A DNA stretch of 64,000 nt from Eutreptiella sp. 'Long Island Sound 2002'. Its lineage: Eukaryota; Euglenozoa; Euglenophyceae; Eutreptiales; Eutreptiaceae. The DNA lies in NCBI GenBank assembly GCA_964036045.1, contig OZ038392.1, positions 42,033,478-42,097,477 of the forward strand, read 5' to 3'. Of the stretch, positions 1-9,690 are shown one piece after another; the first letter of the stretch is position 1; every line of letters starts with the position of its first letter. The notes under the pieces are model-generated. The model was not told the origin of the DNA. It saw only the letters and a list, made by a program, of their open reading frames with translations, and searched no databases. The translations under genes and the position numbers were made by a program.

Positions 1-1390
1 TAACACTGAACGATTATGTAATAAAACAGGACATCACAAAGGATGCCTCCTATGGATGCGATGAGCATGCTGTCCACGTAATGCGTCACAAAATACGGAA
101 AGTGTGGGACGTGGTTCCACTCCTCAATAGCACCAGAAGGTTGGCTACATCACCCCTCATAACCGCCGCCTTCTGAGGGATCCCATAGGGGTAGGGATCG
201 AAAATAGCCAAAAAACAGGCCATGCGCGCGCCTAACGCTCCCTCCTAGAAAAGAGTGGATGTGGTGGAGATGAGCAAAAAAGTGTGAAAAAGGGTGGAAA
301 TGGGTGAAATTGGGTGAAAATCCAAAAATGCTATATCCCCAATGTGGAAAAAGCATCAAAACCTACGCCACGGGGCAATGCCGAGTATGGGAGTGCGAAA
401 GGTGATGGGGATGGGAATGGCAGTAGCACACCAGGCGGCACAGGTGGCCATAGATGCCATGAGTAAAACGATCAGTAGGATGCACAAGTTTGCAAACCCA
501 CAAGAACAGTGTAGAAGGGGAAATGGGGGAGACTTAACAAGGAAAATTACAAGATAAAAGAGTTTAAAAGCCTCCTTCTTGAGAGCAAGACATGGAGGTG
601 GATATTGGAGAGTTTACGGTCGCACGTTTGGGCGATGGATGGGGTGAAGGTGTAGCGTGAGCGTGAGTTGGTGTATAGGTTGATAGGGGACCTCAGGTTC
701 GTTGATGTCCATCATGAAATTTTGCATGTTCATCGCAGATTGCATGCAAATATGTATGTTGTGTGAATTTTCCCAACCGCCCGTTTGCTGTACCCGTTTC
801 GGATGGTGGTATTGGCAATCTAATATGTGGCAAGGAAACGCTGATTCCCAAAGAGGTATTGCAAGGCAAGATAGGCACCTGTCGGTGTGTGGTGTGATAC
901 AGCACCGTGGAGTGGACATTCCTACGGACCATCCTATTTGTCTCAATGTATCCCTTCGTGGTGACATCAGCACAATCGGGATCCAAGGAGTTGCATGTCG
1001 TTGTGCAAGTTGTCTCCGCCATTCTAGGTGGGGCCATGCCCCATCACTTGAAGGTAGCACAGTGATCCAGGTGAAGCAACAAGCCACCGCACCCTTCTTG
1101 GGGAGGGGTCTCTGGACCTCTTACCCCTCCTTGTTAGGGACTGGACTGCCTGCCAGCCCACCCCCAATAGTTCTTGACCCTTACAACCCCCCACCTCCCC
1201 AAATCGGCGAAGAATCCCAACAAATCAGCGGAACAAATTGGCGGACCAATTTTTCAGCAAAACAGGTTCCTGGTGCCCTAGATCTCAGTCCTAGGCCCCA
1301 AACACACCTTCCTTTTGGTTGCTCTGCAGTTGGAGTCATGTGGAAAGCCGAAATATGTCTCAACTTTCAATAAAAAAACTTAATGCCTTC
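1..1390. other. Interior of the piggyBac-like element, no recognised gene
   Basis: I see only short overlapping open frames on both strands, none with a recognisable motif or a consistent family. The GT-rich stretch around 380-480 and the remaining sequence look non-coding or decayed. Confidence 0.5.
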
Positions 1391-1392
1391 GG

Positions 1393-1950
1393 CAGTGCAC
1401 CTCGAAGAGATGCTGTGATTGCTGCATTAACACGTTTTGAGACTACGGATGGTGAGATATGTGTGGTCACAGATTCGGAGTATGTGGTGTTAGGGGCGGG
1501 CGGGGGGGGGGGGGGCAGCACACAAATGGCACCAAAATGGTTGGGTGGGCTCCAATGGGCCGTTGGCAAACGTAAGCTTGTGGGTCAAGCTACTAGACAC
1601 CCTGTCTTACATGGGCGACAGAGTGCAATGGGTTCAAGTCCCATCACACGTGGGACTTGAAGGCAAAGAAATTGCCAATGACTTGGCAATTGTTGGCATG
1701 TGCCAGAGTCCTTTGTGGGGGGTGGTACACAGGAGACCGGCCCCACCCCCATTTGTGGGAGCAGTGACGGAGCCGGAAGTCCGGTCCCCTTCGGAGTCAT
1801 CGTTTGAGGGCAGTGACGACGAGTCACTGCGTGAGTTTGCGGCAGATCTTGCGGAACAGAGTTCAGACACTTCAGGTTACAGTTCGGGATCCAGACGATC
1901 CAGCGGGGCATCTGACTTTGCTCCGGCGCAGGATCATGGTCTGTATGCGT
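1393..1950 (+). pseudogene. RNase HI-like fragment, frameshifted
   Basis: Two overlapping frames together resemble the second half of an RNase HI domain. The first (about 1393-1500) has VVTDSEYVV, matching the third catalytic Asp strand. The second (from about 1530) has NGPLANVSLW and then VPSHVGLEGKEIANDLA, the usual handle and the His loop with its final acidic residue. The two frames are separated by a G-run at 1498-1515 that looks like the site of the frameshift. An acidic, Ser-rich tail (SPSESS, DDESLREF) follows to a stop at 1950. The first catalytic Asp strand is not identifiable upstream. It could be a retroelement RNase H or a captured host gene inside the piggyBac-like element. Confidence 0.55.
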
Positions 1951-1952
1951 GA

Positions 1953-3185
1953 CTTGCGGGTCAGAGATAAGTGACTGGTCCCGGATCATGGGATAAATGG
2001 GAAGCACTGACAGTCCCGAACCCCCCAAGTTTTTCAACCCGAACTTGAGAATGGGGCGGGTCAAATTCACGCAGCCCATCACACATAGGATAATCGCCTC
2101 GACGAGTGAAGACGAAACCGCACACTGTCTGAGGAAGGGATGACACGAGGGTCTCTGGGAATGGGGAGACATATAACAGGTATAGCCATCATACTATAGC
2201 GGTATCATCCACGACCCGTGCGCCCAAGGGGGCTTCGATCCCTGGGGAGGCACGGAGACGCGTGTCACGGGGGTGTATGCGAGTCCTGTATCCGTTGCTC
2301 ATGGCCTCGGGCGAATCTTCCGCTCCCAACCGGCAGGGAGGTCATTTTTGTTTCTAAGCTCTTACTTTGGGGTAGCAGGGAATGGGTGGATGGTGGTTGC
2401 CCCATACAGCAAGGTAGAACCGAGGCGGGACCTCTGTCAGTGCGAGACATTGTAAACGGATAGCAAAATATGTATGCGCCCCCGTGAGCTGATGCCCAAG
2501 CTCGCTGGTGTTTGTTTGTAACAGCATTCTTCAGCTGAGGCGAGACCTCTGTAAGTGTGAGTCACCGTCAGCGGGCAGCGAAGCTTTCAAGCACCCTTGT
2601 GAGTTGAAGACGCTTGAACATGAGGCACGGTGCACAATCCTGGACGCGGAACGTTCTGAGTTTGATGCCGTGGTGGGACTTATTGTCGACCTCGTGCCAA
2701 TGACACTAAAAGCACGCGGAACGAACTATGTGCGGGTCACGTTGAGGCAACCGGAAACCGAACAGAGTTTATATTGGCTACTGGCGTCGGTTTTAGGGTT
2801 TTGATAGTGCATTTCCCTGATTTGGCGCTGCAGGTGGAACACAAAGAGAACACTCATGCTTGATACAGGACTTGGTCGGGCCAGGTGCCTACCTATGCGG
2901 GCGTCAAAATGGTGAATGTGAATGGCACGCGAAGCGAAATCAGTGGGGACATGTGGCTATGGGCGTAGGCATGGCGCCTTGCAGTGAATTGTGTCCACCA
3001 TGTGGGGTGCGTCACTAGAAGGTGTGCGCAAGAACCCCCCCCTTTCTAGCGCCCTTTTTGCATGTTTACCCAAGCCACACCACCTTGTGTGGTTGAAAAG
3101 TGGTTTGGGGCCAATCACCACATGTTTACGCCCCTTTTGGTGGCTGATTTTCACTTTTGTCCGAAACGGTCCGTGTTCCCGGATT
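1953..3185. other. No recognised gene
   Basis: The longest frame here is 2508-2804 (+), about 98 codons, with no motif I recognise. A phrase around 2420-2440 (GAGGCGGGACCTCTGTCAGTG) recurs in altered form near 2535, suggesting an old internal duplication. Otherwise nothing stands out. Confidence 0.4.
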
Positions 3186-3189
3186 TTCT

Positions 3190-3365
3190 ACACCCCCCCC
3201 TTTTGCTGGAAGGGGGGTTCTAGCACCCTTTCTGCACCCTTTTTGCACCCTTTGTGCGCCCTTTGTGCACCCCCCTTTCTGCGTTAGAACCCCCTTTCTG
3301 CACCCTTTCTGCACACCCTTTGTGCGCTGGAACCCCCTTTCTGCACCCGTTCTGCGGGGGGGTTT
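3190..3365. repeat. Low-complexity TTTCTGCACCC repeat
   Basis: A degenerate tandem array of an 11-12 bp pyrimidine-rich word (variants of CTTTCTGCACCC and CCCTTTGTGCGC). The open frames across it on both strands are by-products of the periodicity. Confidence 0.8.
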
Positions 3366-3797
3366 CTGCGCCAAGGATTTTTGCAAGAAGGGCACCAAAT
3401 GCATCCACCGGGTTCAAATTTGGCTTCTCAAGCGTACATGCAGTGCCTTTTTCTTCGGTCCCTTGTGGCCCCGCCAAGGGCAAGCCTTTGCCGGGCCGCT
3501 CGGTGTCGTAACCCCACGTCAAGGGTCTTCATGTTCAATACATGGGTGAGACCACGTCGTGAAACGCGTCACACAATCAAGCAAAGCATCAAAGCGTGAG
3601 CACTACGGCTGCAAAGTGGCAGAGCCCTCAGTGGGTTGCCAACGCAAAAACCTGACATCAAGTGACAGAAAGGTCTTCGGTTTTCGCTCACACTGAAGCA
3701 TGGCTACTTATTCGAGTCAACAGATACTACATGGCTGCCCTGACCTGGCATGAGTCACTGCGTCCACGCCGTGCCACCAACAAATATTGGGTCACGT

Positions 3798-4208
3798 CTA
3801 TGCAAACACGGGGAAGGGACAAAGGCGTGGGCGGCGAAGGCACCACCCACGCATGCTGTTTTTGACAGCAAGTTTGAAAGGCTTATGCCTATGTTCCGCA
3901 GGTATACTGCTGAACACATAAAGGTTACGATATTTTTGGAGCACCGCTCCACAATGGGCCACTGTCCAATGGACCCATGGGGTTGACTTCCAACCCAATC
4001 GGAGCCATGCCTCACCGATTTTACGGCAGTGAGTCTTGGCCTCTTGCACCTGACCATTGGTCAATGGTGTCTTTTGCCTCCACAAGGCATACAGGCTACG
4101 CATATTGCGCAGCAACACTTCAATTAGTGTCCACAAGAGGACACCACCAAACAACCACACCAAGACACCACCAAACTTAAGTACTTGATTAGGCAGAGAA
4201 TGGGCCAA
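3798..4208 (-). pseudogene. Remnant of a module-A-like DDE transposase
   Basis: The minus-strand frame ends in a block that aligns by eye with the C-terminal part of the module A transposase: a W-V-H-W-x2-A-H segment, then a run reading FSSIPAEHRHKPFK and a terminal GW motif, against W-I-H-W-C-L-A-H, FSSIPTEYRHGPYK and GW in module A (9746-12935). Spacing is similar and the preceding LWTLIEVLL resembles LWVVVHVMV. The Glu in this block is the likely third catalytic residue of the family. Everything upstream is lost. It is a divergent relative, not a recent copy of U0, U1 or U2. Confidence 0.6.
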
Positions 4209-4385
4209 TTAGTATTGGATCTCATCCACTAGGGTCTACGTATAGGACACCCCCAAAAACAGCGCCAAATGGGCTTATGGACTCATTCATGGGGGTTTTC
4301 GGCCTTTTGGGGGGCGTCTAGTGCGCAGACCCTGGTTGATGAGATCCCATGAATATTGACCCATTCTCTGCTTAATGAAATACTT
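4179..4385. repeat. MITE-like inverted repeat, copy 1
   Basis: Arms of roughly 55-60 bp face each other: AAGTACTTGATTAGGCAGAG at the left and its imperfect inverse ending AAATACTT at the right. No coding capacity. Copy 2 is at 4576-4793. Confidence 0.65.
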
Positions 4386-4442
4386 GAGAGATGGACATTA
4401 CTCCCAGGTTTTAGCGACACACGATGATCGGTAAAAGAGGAA

Positions 4443-4516
4443 GACAAAAAAGTCCAGCCTTGGCAAGGGCCATAGGCTCACTTATGGGGGCCTTCCCAAG
4501 GCTAGACTTTTTTGTC
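4443..4516. repeat. Hairpin repeat, copy 1
   Basis: About 25-bp inverted arms (GACAAAAAAGTCCAGCCTTG against its inverse) around a 24-base loop. Copy 2 at 4854-4927 follows the second MITE with the same spacing. Confidence 0.7.
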
Positions 4517-4575
4517 ATTCTCGTTTACGGAGCATAGTGTCTCGAGGAAAGCTGGAAGCAATGCCCGTCTCTTAA

Positions 4576-4793
4576 GTATTTGATTCAGCAAAGAATGAGC
4601 CGATCAGTATTGGATCTCATCCATTGGGGTCTACGTACAGGACACCCCCAAAAACAGCGCCAAATGGGCTTATGGGCTCATTTATGGGGGTTTTGGGCCT
4701 TTTGGGGGGTGTCTCGTGCGTACACCCTGGTTGATGAGATGCAATATACTCATCGATGAGTATATTGGCCCATTCTCTGCTTAATAAAATACT
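4576..4793. repeat. MITE-like inverted repeat, copy 2
   Basis: Second copy of 4179-4385, same orientation, with diverged arms (left AAGTATTTGATTCAGC, right ending AATACTT). Confidence 0.65.
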
Positions 4794-4853
4794 TAGGAGA
4801 TGGACATCACACTCCCAGGTTTTAGCGACCCCATATGCTCGGTAAAAGAGAAA

Positions 4854-4927
4854 GACAAAAAAGTCCAGCCTTGGCAAGGGCCATAGGCTCACTTATGGGG
4901 GCCTTCCCAAGGCTGGACTTTTTTGTC
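4854..4927. repeat. Hairpin repeat, copy 2
   Basis: Second copy of the 4443-4516 hairpin. With the preceding MITE it makes a direct duplication of a two-part unit of about 340-370 bp. Confidence 0.7.
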
Positions 4928-4929
4928 AT

Positions 4930-5600
4930 TCTTTTTTACCGAGTTGTTCAATGCTGGTCATGCTACCTTTTGGGTAGGGGGCTGTACACCACTTCAGAGG
5001 AAGTTTCGCGGGCTCGTTCTCCCTCACATGCACTGCGTTTGTGCACTTCGGTAGTGGTGACCCCGCAGTTGTCGTGTAAATTATGCATGACAGCCTCTTC
5101 TGTGGATCTTTTGGCTTGTCTCTCAGCGAACAGGCACAGTACAAGTACCTGCCTCCGTGTGTTTGGTTCTTCCGCACTGTGATGATATCAAGACAGCGGA
5201 CTGGGTTCGTGAGTAGTCCAAACTTTCAGCGAGTTGATGCCGAGGTTAACGAATGTTGTCAATAGTCCATTGGCAAACAGTCATCGGCAGTTGACACCAA
5301 GGTAAGCAACAGTCCCTCAGTAGTCCAAAGATCATCGCGTTGACGCCAAGGTTAGCGACTTACTTTGTTCGAACAGTCAGCGTGCGTTTTACACGCGTCG
5401 TGCAACCACACACGCCTGGTGGATGGCAGTCTCTTGGTTTATGGTAACTGCCATTGGGGTCATCTCGTTGTCGGGGTATGAGTGCCCTTTTGTACAACAT
5501 TGGTTGGTGACTAAGCGTTGGTGTGCGCGTTAGAGTATATATTCCTTTATCTACGGTTGCGTCATTCCGTGACCAGTCGGAATGCAACCCCTATTTTGGT
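4930..5600. other. No recognised gene
   Basis: Short frames only. A phrase of the type 'TTGACNCCAAGGTNAGC' is repeated around 5235, 5290 and 5342, so a decayed tandem duplication is likely. Confidence 0.4.
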
Positions 5601-5629
5601 TCTTTCAAAATACTACTTTTCACGTGCAA

Positions 5630-5780
5630 CCGCCTGTTCTTGGGCTTTAAAAATTGTGCAACCGCCTTATGCAACCGGTACCCTATTTTGCAACCGCTTC
5701 ATGCAACCCCTTGTGCAACCCATGGGTATTTTTGTGCAACCACCTTATGCAACCTCCATGCAACCTGCAACCCCTAAGCG
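5630..5780. repeat. TGCAACC-rich array
   Basis: At least ten occurrences of TGCAACC with variable spacers (GTGCAACCGCCTTATGCAAC and variants). The same word reappears at 8590-8700 and 9085-9190. Confidence 0.75.
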
Positions 5781-5807
5781 AAAATCACTGAATCGGGCAA
5801 TGTTCTC

Positions 5808-6602
5808 TTAGGCCAACCCATGGTGTGCCAAGAAACAATTCTTCACATGCAGATGTACACCACAACCCTTGCAGACCCAGCAGGTTGGCTTCCCACACAG
5901 TTTGCAGGTGCCACGGGTAGGAGACTTCACTGGGCAATGGACCTCTTGAGGTGGGACATACATAGGGGGCATCACGGAATGCATGAATCCAAGCTGAAAA
6001 TCCCACAAAGATGTGTTTTCGGGGATCAAATCAATGCTTTTGCATGCAACAAACGAATTAGAGATGGCGTATCTCACGACAAAAGCCCTGAGTGCCTTTG
6101 ACCATGAGCGGAAACGACCTACTTCTCTATGCTGAAGCGCTAATTGATTAGCCGTATCGACGCCCCCGGCCAGTTAACGATACGCCCCTATTTCACACGG
6201 TATTTCGGCAAGCCCCGACCACCACCACCGATTCTGAAATGTACAGTTTGTCAGCAGTGGCACCACACACGGTGGTTTTGACCCAACTTTTGGGTTTTTG
6301 TACACTGCCATACTATAGTGTCCATGCCTATGGGTGGCCGTTGAAACGTGACCGGGTCTTATCCCCTGTCCCATGGTTTGTACACCGAATTCATCGCGTT
6401 TCGTTAAAAACAGGAAAGGCGTGTCCTGTGAAGCACATGCTTTCGCGGTGGCATGGCTACCAAAGTATGAGTCCGCACAAAGTGCAACTCCGGGTGGAAT
6501 TTTTGTGGTCCAGCGACCCACCACTTCGCTGGGTGTTAGTTGCCCTGTGACCCGGGGGTTAGCCCGCCTTACAACACCAGGCTTCGAGCAGTAGAGGAAC
6601 AT
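5808..6602 (-). pseudogene. piggyBac-like transposase, C-terminal half
   Basis: Read on the minus strand from 6602, the frame shows the DDE_Tnp_1_7 core: CADSYFGSH near its start, equivalent to the second catalytic Asp (CDNWF-type) of piggyBac. After a frame change near 6150 comes GGVDTANQL, equivalent to the GGVDxxDQ segment with the third Asp. It ends with a Cys-rich domain, CKLCGKPTCWVCKGC followed by VKNCF and H, typical of the C-terminal zinc-binding domain of this family. The first catalytic Asp and the N-terminus are absent because the right TIR begins directly upstream of 6602. Compared with roughly 550-600 residues in the family, fewer than half remain. It is a clear family assignment but a broken gene. 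Confidence 0.8.
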
Positions 6603-6625
6603 GTCTATTACATAATCGTTCAGTG

Positions 6626-6703
6626 TTAACGCTTATCGTCCTGAAATCTCGGCCCTGTAGGAGCGAAGCGAACGGGCCGAGATTTCAGGACGATAAGCGT
6701 TAA
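6626..6703. repeat. Palindromic TTAA-ended MITE
   Basis: Two perfect 30-base arms (6626-6655 and 6674-6703), each starting TTAACGCTTATCGTCCTGAA from its outer end, around an 18-base loop. It shares its left TTAA with the piggyBac-like element. The arm sequence is a one-base variant of the repeat at 6730-6766 and 8228-8340. Confidence 0.85.
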
Positions 6704-6705
6704 CT

Positions 6706-8360
6706 CTGAACGATTACCTAAAAGTGTTAACTCAAGGGGCGAGATTTCAGGACGATAATCGTTAACTCCATATCAGCGCCACATGCCCCATCCCTCCTCA
6801 AGCACGTGCAAGGCAAAGCAAAGTGAGTGAACGCTTGAAAACCACATTGGGCATGAAAAAAAACCCGTATGGGAAAAAAAAGTCCCACTATACAACAATT
6901 GTTAACATGCAACAATACACATCTCAATTTTTATAGATAGATATATAGATAGATTGATGGGCATACTACTGTGCCTCAAGACAACAAGGGCCCACCCCAT
7001 CCTCTGGCTTCACAACAGAGCTGTAGAAGCATTTCTCATGAAAAGGGGCATTGCAAGCATTGCAAGAAATCCGCTTACCACCACGCAATGGCCGCAAAAC
7101 GAAAATCTCCCTAGAACACTTGTAGCAGATGTTCTCGCGAGGAACGGTCCGAGGAGGAAAGCGCGGTCGCCGCATTTTTTTAAACGGCTGAGGAGTATTG
7201 GACAAGTCCTGATTCACAGGGGAACCTGCTGGTGCTGCGGGAGCTGCCCAAGCGGCTGCACGATAGCTTTCCCTAGCCTCCTCAAGGGACCTTTTGAGAG
7301 AAAGCTGTGTCAATGGGCGCTCCTCATAATCCCACTCCGAGTCTGAGGAAACAACCACAGGGTCATTAGCAAGGACATCCAGAGACTCGGCCATAGACAA
7401 AGCCTCAGAAGCAACACTACCCTCAGCCAGAATGTCTTCGGAAACATTGCTACCCTTACTTGGGGATTCCTGTGCCTCAGGCAACATGTCCTCAGAGACA
7501 ATTGTGTCCTTCGCTGGGGAGTTGTGTGCCTCAGCCACAACATACTCCTTCAAAGATTGCAAGGAAGAGCAAAGAGAGGACTGCGAGGCACGCACATCCC
7601 TGTCCGCAGAAGACTGCACTGCAACTTCGGGCTTAACCTCCGGTTCCTTTGCGGGCTCTGCTTCAACCTTCGGTTTCTCCTCAGGCTCTTGGTATGTGCT
7701 CAACACAGTTGCAGCCCGGTTCGTGGTGTTCAAAGCAGCCCGATGGTACACGCCCAGCGTTTTGGGGCAAACACCCAAATACTTTGCCGCATCCGCCAAA
7801 GTAATTTCCGAATTCGCCAACTTGGTGAAAACAGGGCGTCGCCCTATGTCTTTCCACGTTAGATTTGGACGATCGACAACCTCACCAACCCAGGTAGCAA
7901 CACCACGGCATAGTCCATACCCTCCTCGGGGGGTGTCGGGGTAAAATTTCTTGCTTTGAGGCTTAAGGTGGTGGAACAAGGGGCCCTTCTTTTCGGGAGT
8001 CAAGCTCACCAACTTGTGGTACCACCAAATTGCACAAAACCGATAATCCGGACATTCTGCAACCCGTTGCTTAAATAGGGCTCGGTCTACATTTGCAAAT
8101 GTCCCAGCAAGATTCTTCATGGTTCGGTTGAAAAATGAAAATTCTCCCGGATAGGCTCATTGGAACCGGCTCGAAAAGCCGGTTTTATTGATTGGTCACA
8201 ACCCCAGGTGAATTGGCGGTTGGCCCAGATTTCAGGACGATAATCGTTAACTCTGGCTCGGTCCCTCCAGATTTCAGGACGATAATCGTTAACTCTCCCG
8301 CGAGACGGAGTTAACGATTATCGTCCTGAAATCTCGCCCCTAGTTAACACTTTTAATCAC
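6706..8360. mobile_element. TTAA-bounded inverted-repeat unit carrying a recombinase gene
   Basis: About 50-bp inverted repeats at 6717-6768 and 8308-8358, each containing two TTAA sites (6727-6730 and 6762-6765; 8311-8314 and 8344-8347) and the motif GATTTCAGGACGATAATCGT. Two further direct copies of that motif lie at 8228-8256 and 8268-8296. The unit encloses the tyrosine recombinase frame at 6966-8120. TTAA ends suggest mobilisation by a piggyBac-type transposase, although the enclosed gene is of another class. Confidence 0.65.
6966..8120 (-). CDS. Crypton-like tyrosine recombinase with C-terminal zinc motif
   Basis: A 384-codon uninterrupted frame. Residues 20-125 resemble the catalytic half of Crypton-type tyrosine recombinases: CPDYRFC, then SLTPEKKGPLFHHL, FYPDTPRGGYG, then GRRPVFTKLAN (conserved Arg-helix) and LGVCPKTLGVYHR, where the Tyr sits at the nucleophile position. 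The usual His of the L-G-H motif is replaced (LGV), and the N-terminal part with the first catalytic Arg is not visible, so activity is doubtful. An acidic, Ala/Glu-rich linker (about 130-300) leads to a C-terminal cluster CYKCSREI, then CNACNAPFHEKC, a RING/PHD-like zinc-binding pattern. The gene lies inside TTAA-ended repeats. It may be a domesticated or cargo fragment. The family call is from motif order by eye. Confidence 0.6.
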   Translation of the reverse strand: MKNLAGTFANVDRALFKQRVAECPDYRFCAIWWYHKLVSLTPEKKGPLFHHLKPQSKKFYPDTPRGGYGLCRGVATWVGEVVDRPNLTWKDIGRRPVFTKLANSEITLADAAKYLGVCPKTLGVYHRAALNTTNRAATVLSTYQEPEEKPKVEAEPAKEPEVKPEVAVQSSADRDVRASQSSLCSSLQSLKEYVVAEAHNSPAKDTIVSEDMLPEAQESPSKGSNVSEDILAEGSVASEALSMAESLDVLANDPVVVSSDSEWDYEERPLTQLSLKRSLEEARESYRAAAWAAPAAPAGSPVNQDLSNTPQPFKKMRRPRFPPRTVPRENICYKCSREIFVLRPLRGGKRISCNACNAPFHEKCFYSSVVKPEDGVGPCCLEAQ

Positions 8361-8589
8361 GTAACTCCGGCAAGAGTCCGCTAAAACGTAAAGTTTTAGC
8401 CCGGTGGAGTGGGGCTTTCCCGGTACAAATTGGCGAAGCCGGCCACATCTTTTGCCTTTATGGGGGACAATTGTTTCGTCCCCCGCGTAGCAGGCGCCGG
8501 ATCGCCAGGCGCGGTGCCACTGCCGATTGCACATGTGAAGCAGGTTGCAGATGTCTATGTTCAGCAACCTGCAAGGAAGACAAAAACTG

Positions 8590-8700
8590 TCAAAAAATTG
8601 TGCAACCGCCAAATGACACCGCTTTTTTTCTTTGCAACCGCCCGAAAGAACAATGTGCAACCGCTTTGTGACACCGCTTTTTTTAGTCTGCAACCACTAA
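8590..8700. repeat. TGCAACCGC / ACACCGCTTTTTTT repeat
   Basis: Alternating TGCAACCGCC and TGACACCGCTTTTTTT words, about two and a half units. Copy of the type at 9085-9190 and related to the 5630-5780 array. Confidence 0.7.
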
Positions 8701-9084
8701 CATACTTGTGCAAAGTGTAATACTCTGCTCGTGTGAGCAGTTTGGCGATGTATGCATTTGCACACAGGGCCCCATTTCAGTCCCAAATGTCGTCGACACG
8801 CCTAGGTCGAAGCATGCTTAACCCAAGGCGGAAACACAAATAATTGTCGAGCCGGGGTATGAGGTCGCGTCGGCCAACACGTGGTAATTTGCGGCGTTGT
8901 AAAACTTGGATCGGCCGGACCATGTATCGTAGAACAGACCAACAGTCGCGTATGGGGATGTTCAGGTGTCCCGGGGCTGGATCGTCACGGATGTGGGCTC
9001 TTGCCTCAGACGGTCGCAGGCTACGGCGAACAATGCTCCGCCTTGGCATTGTGATACACCTAAAAAACCATGAAAGGTGAAAAT

Positions 9085-9190
9085 TGTGCAGCCGCCTTAT
9101 GACACCGCTTTTTTTCTTTTGCAACCGCCCCCTGCACTTATGCAACCGCCAAATGACACCGCTTTTTTTGATCTGCAACCCCCCCTTTTG
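9085..9190. repeat. TGCAACCGC / ACACCGCTTTTTTT repeat
   Basis: Same word pair as 8590-8700, with the order GCAGCCGCCTTATGACACCG, poly-T, TGCAACCGCC repeated. Confidence 0.7.
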
Positions 9191-9584
9191 TTCACTGTTC
9201 TGAAATTCGGAGGCAATGGCAAAACACATTGAAACTGCAAACTGCAGCTGTGTGACTGTACATAAAAGACAGCAGTCAAAATCGAGTCAATGTCCTCGTA
9301 AAGGTGAATATACAGCAAACCTCCATTGTCACCTGTCACCTGAAGTGAAATATATAGAAACGGTGATAACGGTGGCGTTCTAGGGGGTGGTGCGGAACCC
9401 CTAGTTAGAACGCAATTTCTGGAACACCCACCTACCCTCAATTTTGGGGCAAACCACCTAAAAAAATGGATTCAGCACCCTCAAAAACCCCCCATCCCCT
9501 TTCTTTCCCCACATAACCCTCATTGTAGGGGTGGTTTTTGGGAGGGGGTCAAAGAGTTAGAGCAAAGTTAGAACAGAGTTAGAA

Positions 9585-9690
9585 CGCAGCTAGAACACCT
9601 TGCTCTAACTAGTTATCGCGCTAGTTATCGCGCGATAACTCAGTTATCGGTCGGTCATCGCGTGTAGTTATCGCGCACCCCTCCTCCCTC
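9585..9690. repeat. Palindromic GATAAC/GTTAGAG array in the 3' region of U0
   Basis: Words GTTAGAACRC, CTAGTTATCGCGCGATAACT and AGTTATCGCG repeated. It lies between the TIR-proximal block (9376-9560) and the A stop codon. Counterparts: 53610-53735 (U1) and 54330-54445 (U2). Confidence 0.8.

Larger units (their letters stand above)
1..6629. mobile_element. piggyBac-like DNA transposon, degenerate
   Basis: The first 23 bases (starting TAACACTGAACGATTATG) recur inverted at 6606-6628, where they end in TTAA (6626-6629). The window appears to begin one base inside the left TTAA. TTAA targets and short TIRs are the piggyBac signature, and the minus strand near the right end encodes a piggyBac transposase C-terminus. 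The N-terminal half of the transposase is missing and the interior is filled with unrelated repeats, so the element is non-autonomous now. The left flank lies outside the window, so the duplication cannot be fully verified. Confidence 0.75.
8361..9374. other. Repeat-rich spacer, no recognised gene
   Basis: Contains two related blocks (8590-8700 and 9085-9190) of the words GTGCAACCGCC and TGACACCGCTTTTTTT. A minus-strand frame of 150 codons (8777-9229) runs through the second block; its Arg-rich part between the blocks matches nothing I know. The piece 9200-9374 shows nothing. Confidence 0.5.

Noticed and set aside
1621-1660. tRNA T-arm-like GGGTTCAAGTCCCATC
   Set aside because: No cloverleaf can be built around it, and it encodes the WVQVPSHV motif of the RNase H fragment, so the match is coincidental.
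3126-3549. Overlapping frames on both strands at 3126-3549
   Set aside because: They follow the TTTCTGCACCC low-complexity array, which is open in several frames without any protein signature.
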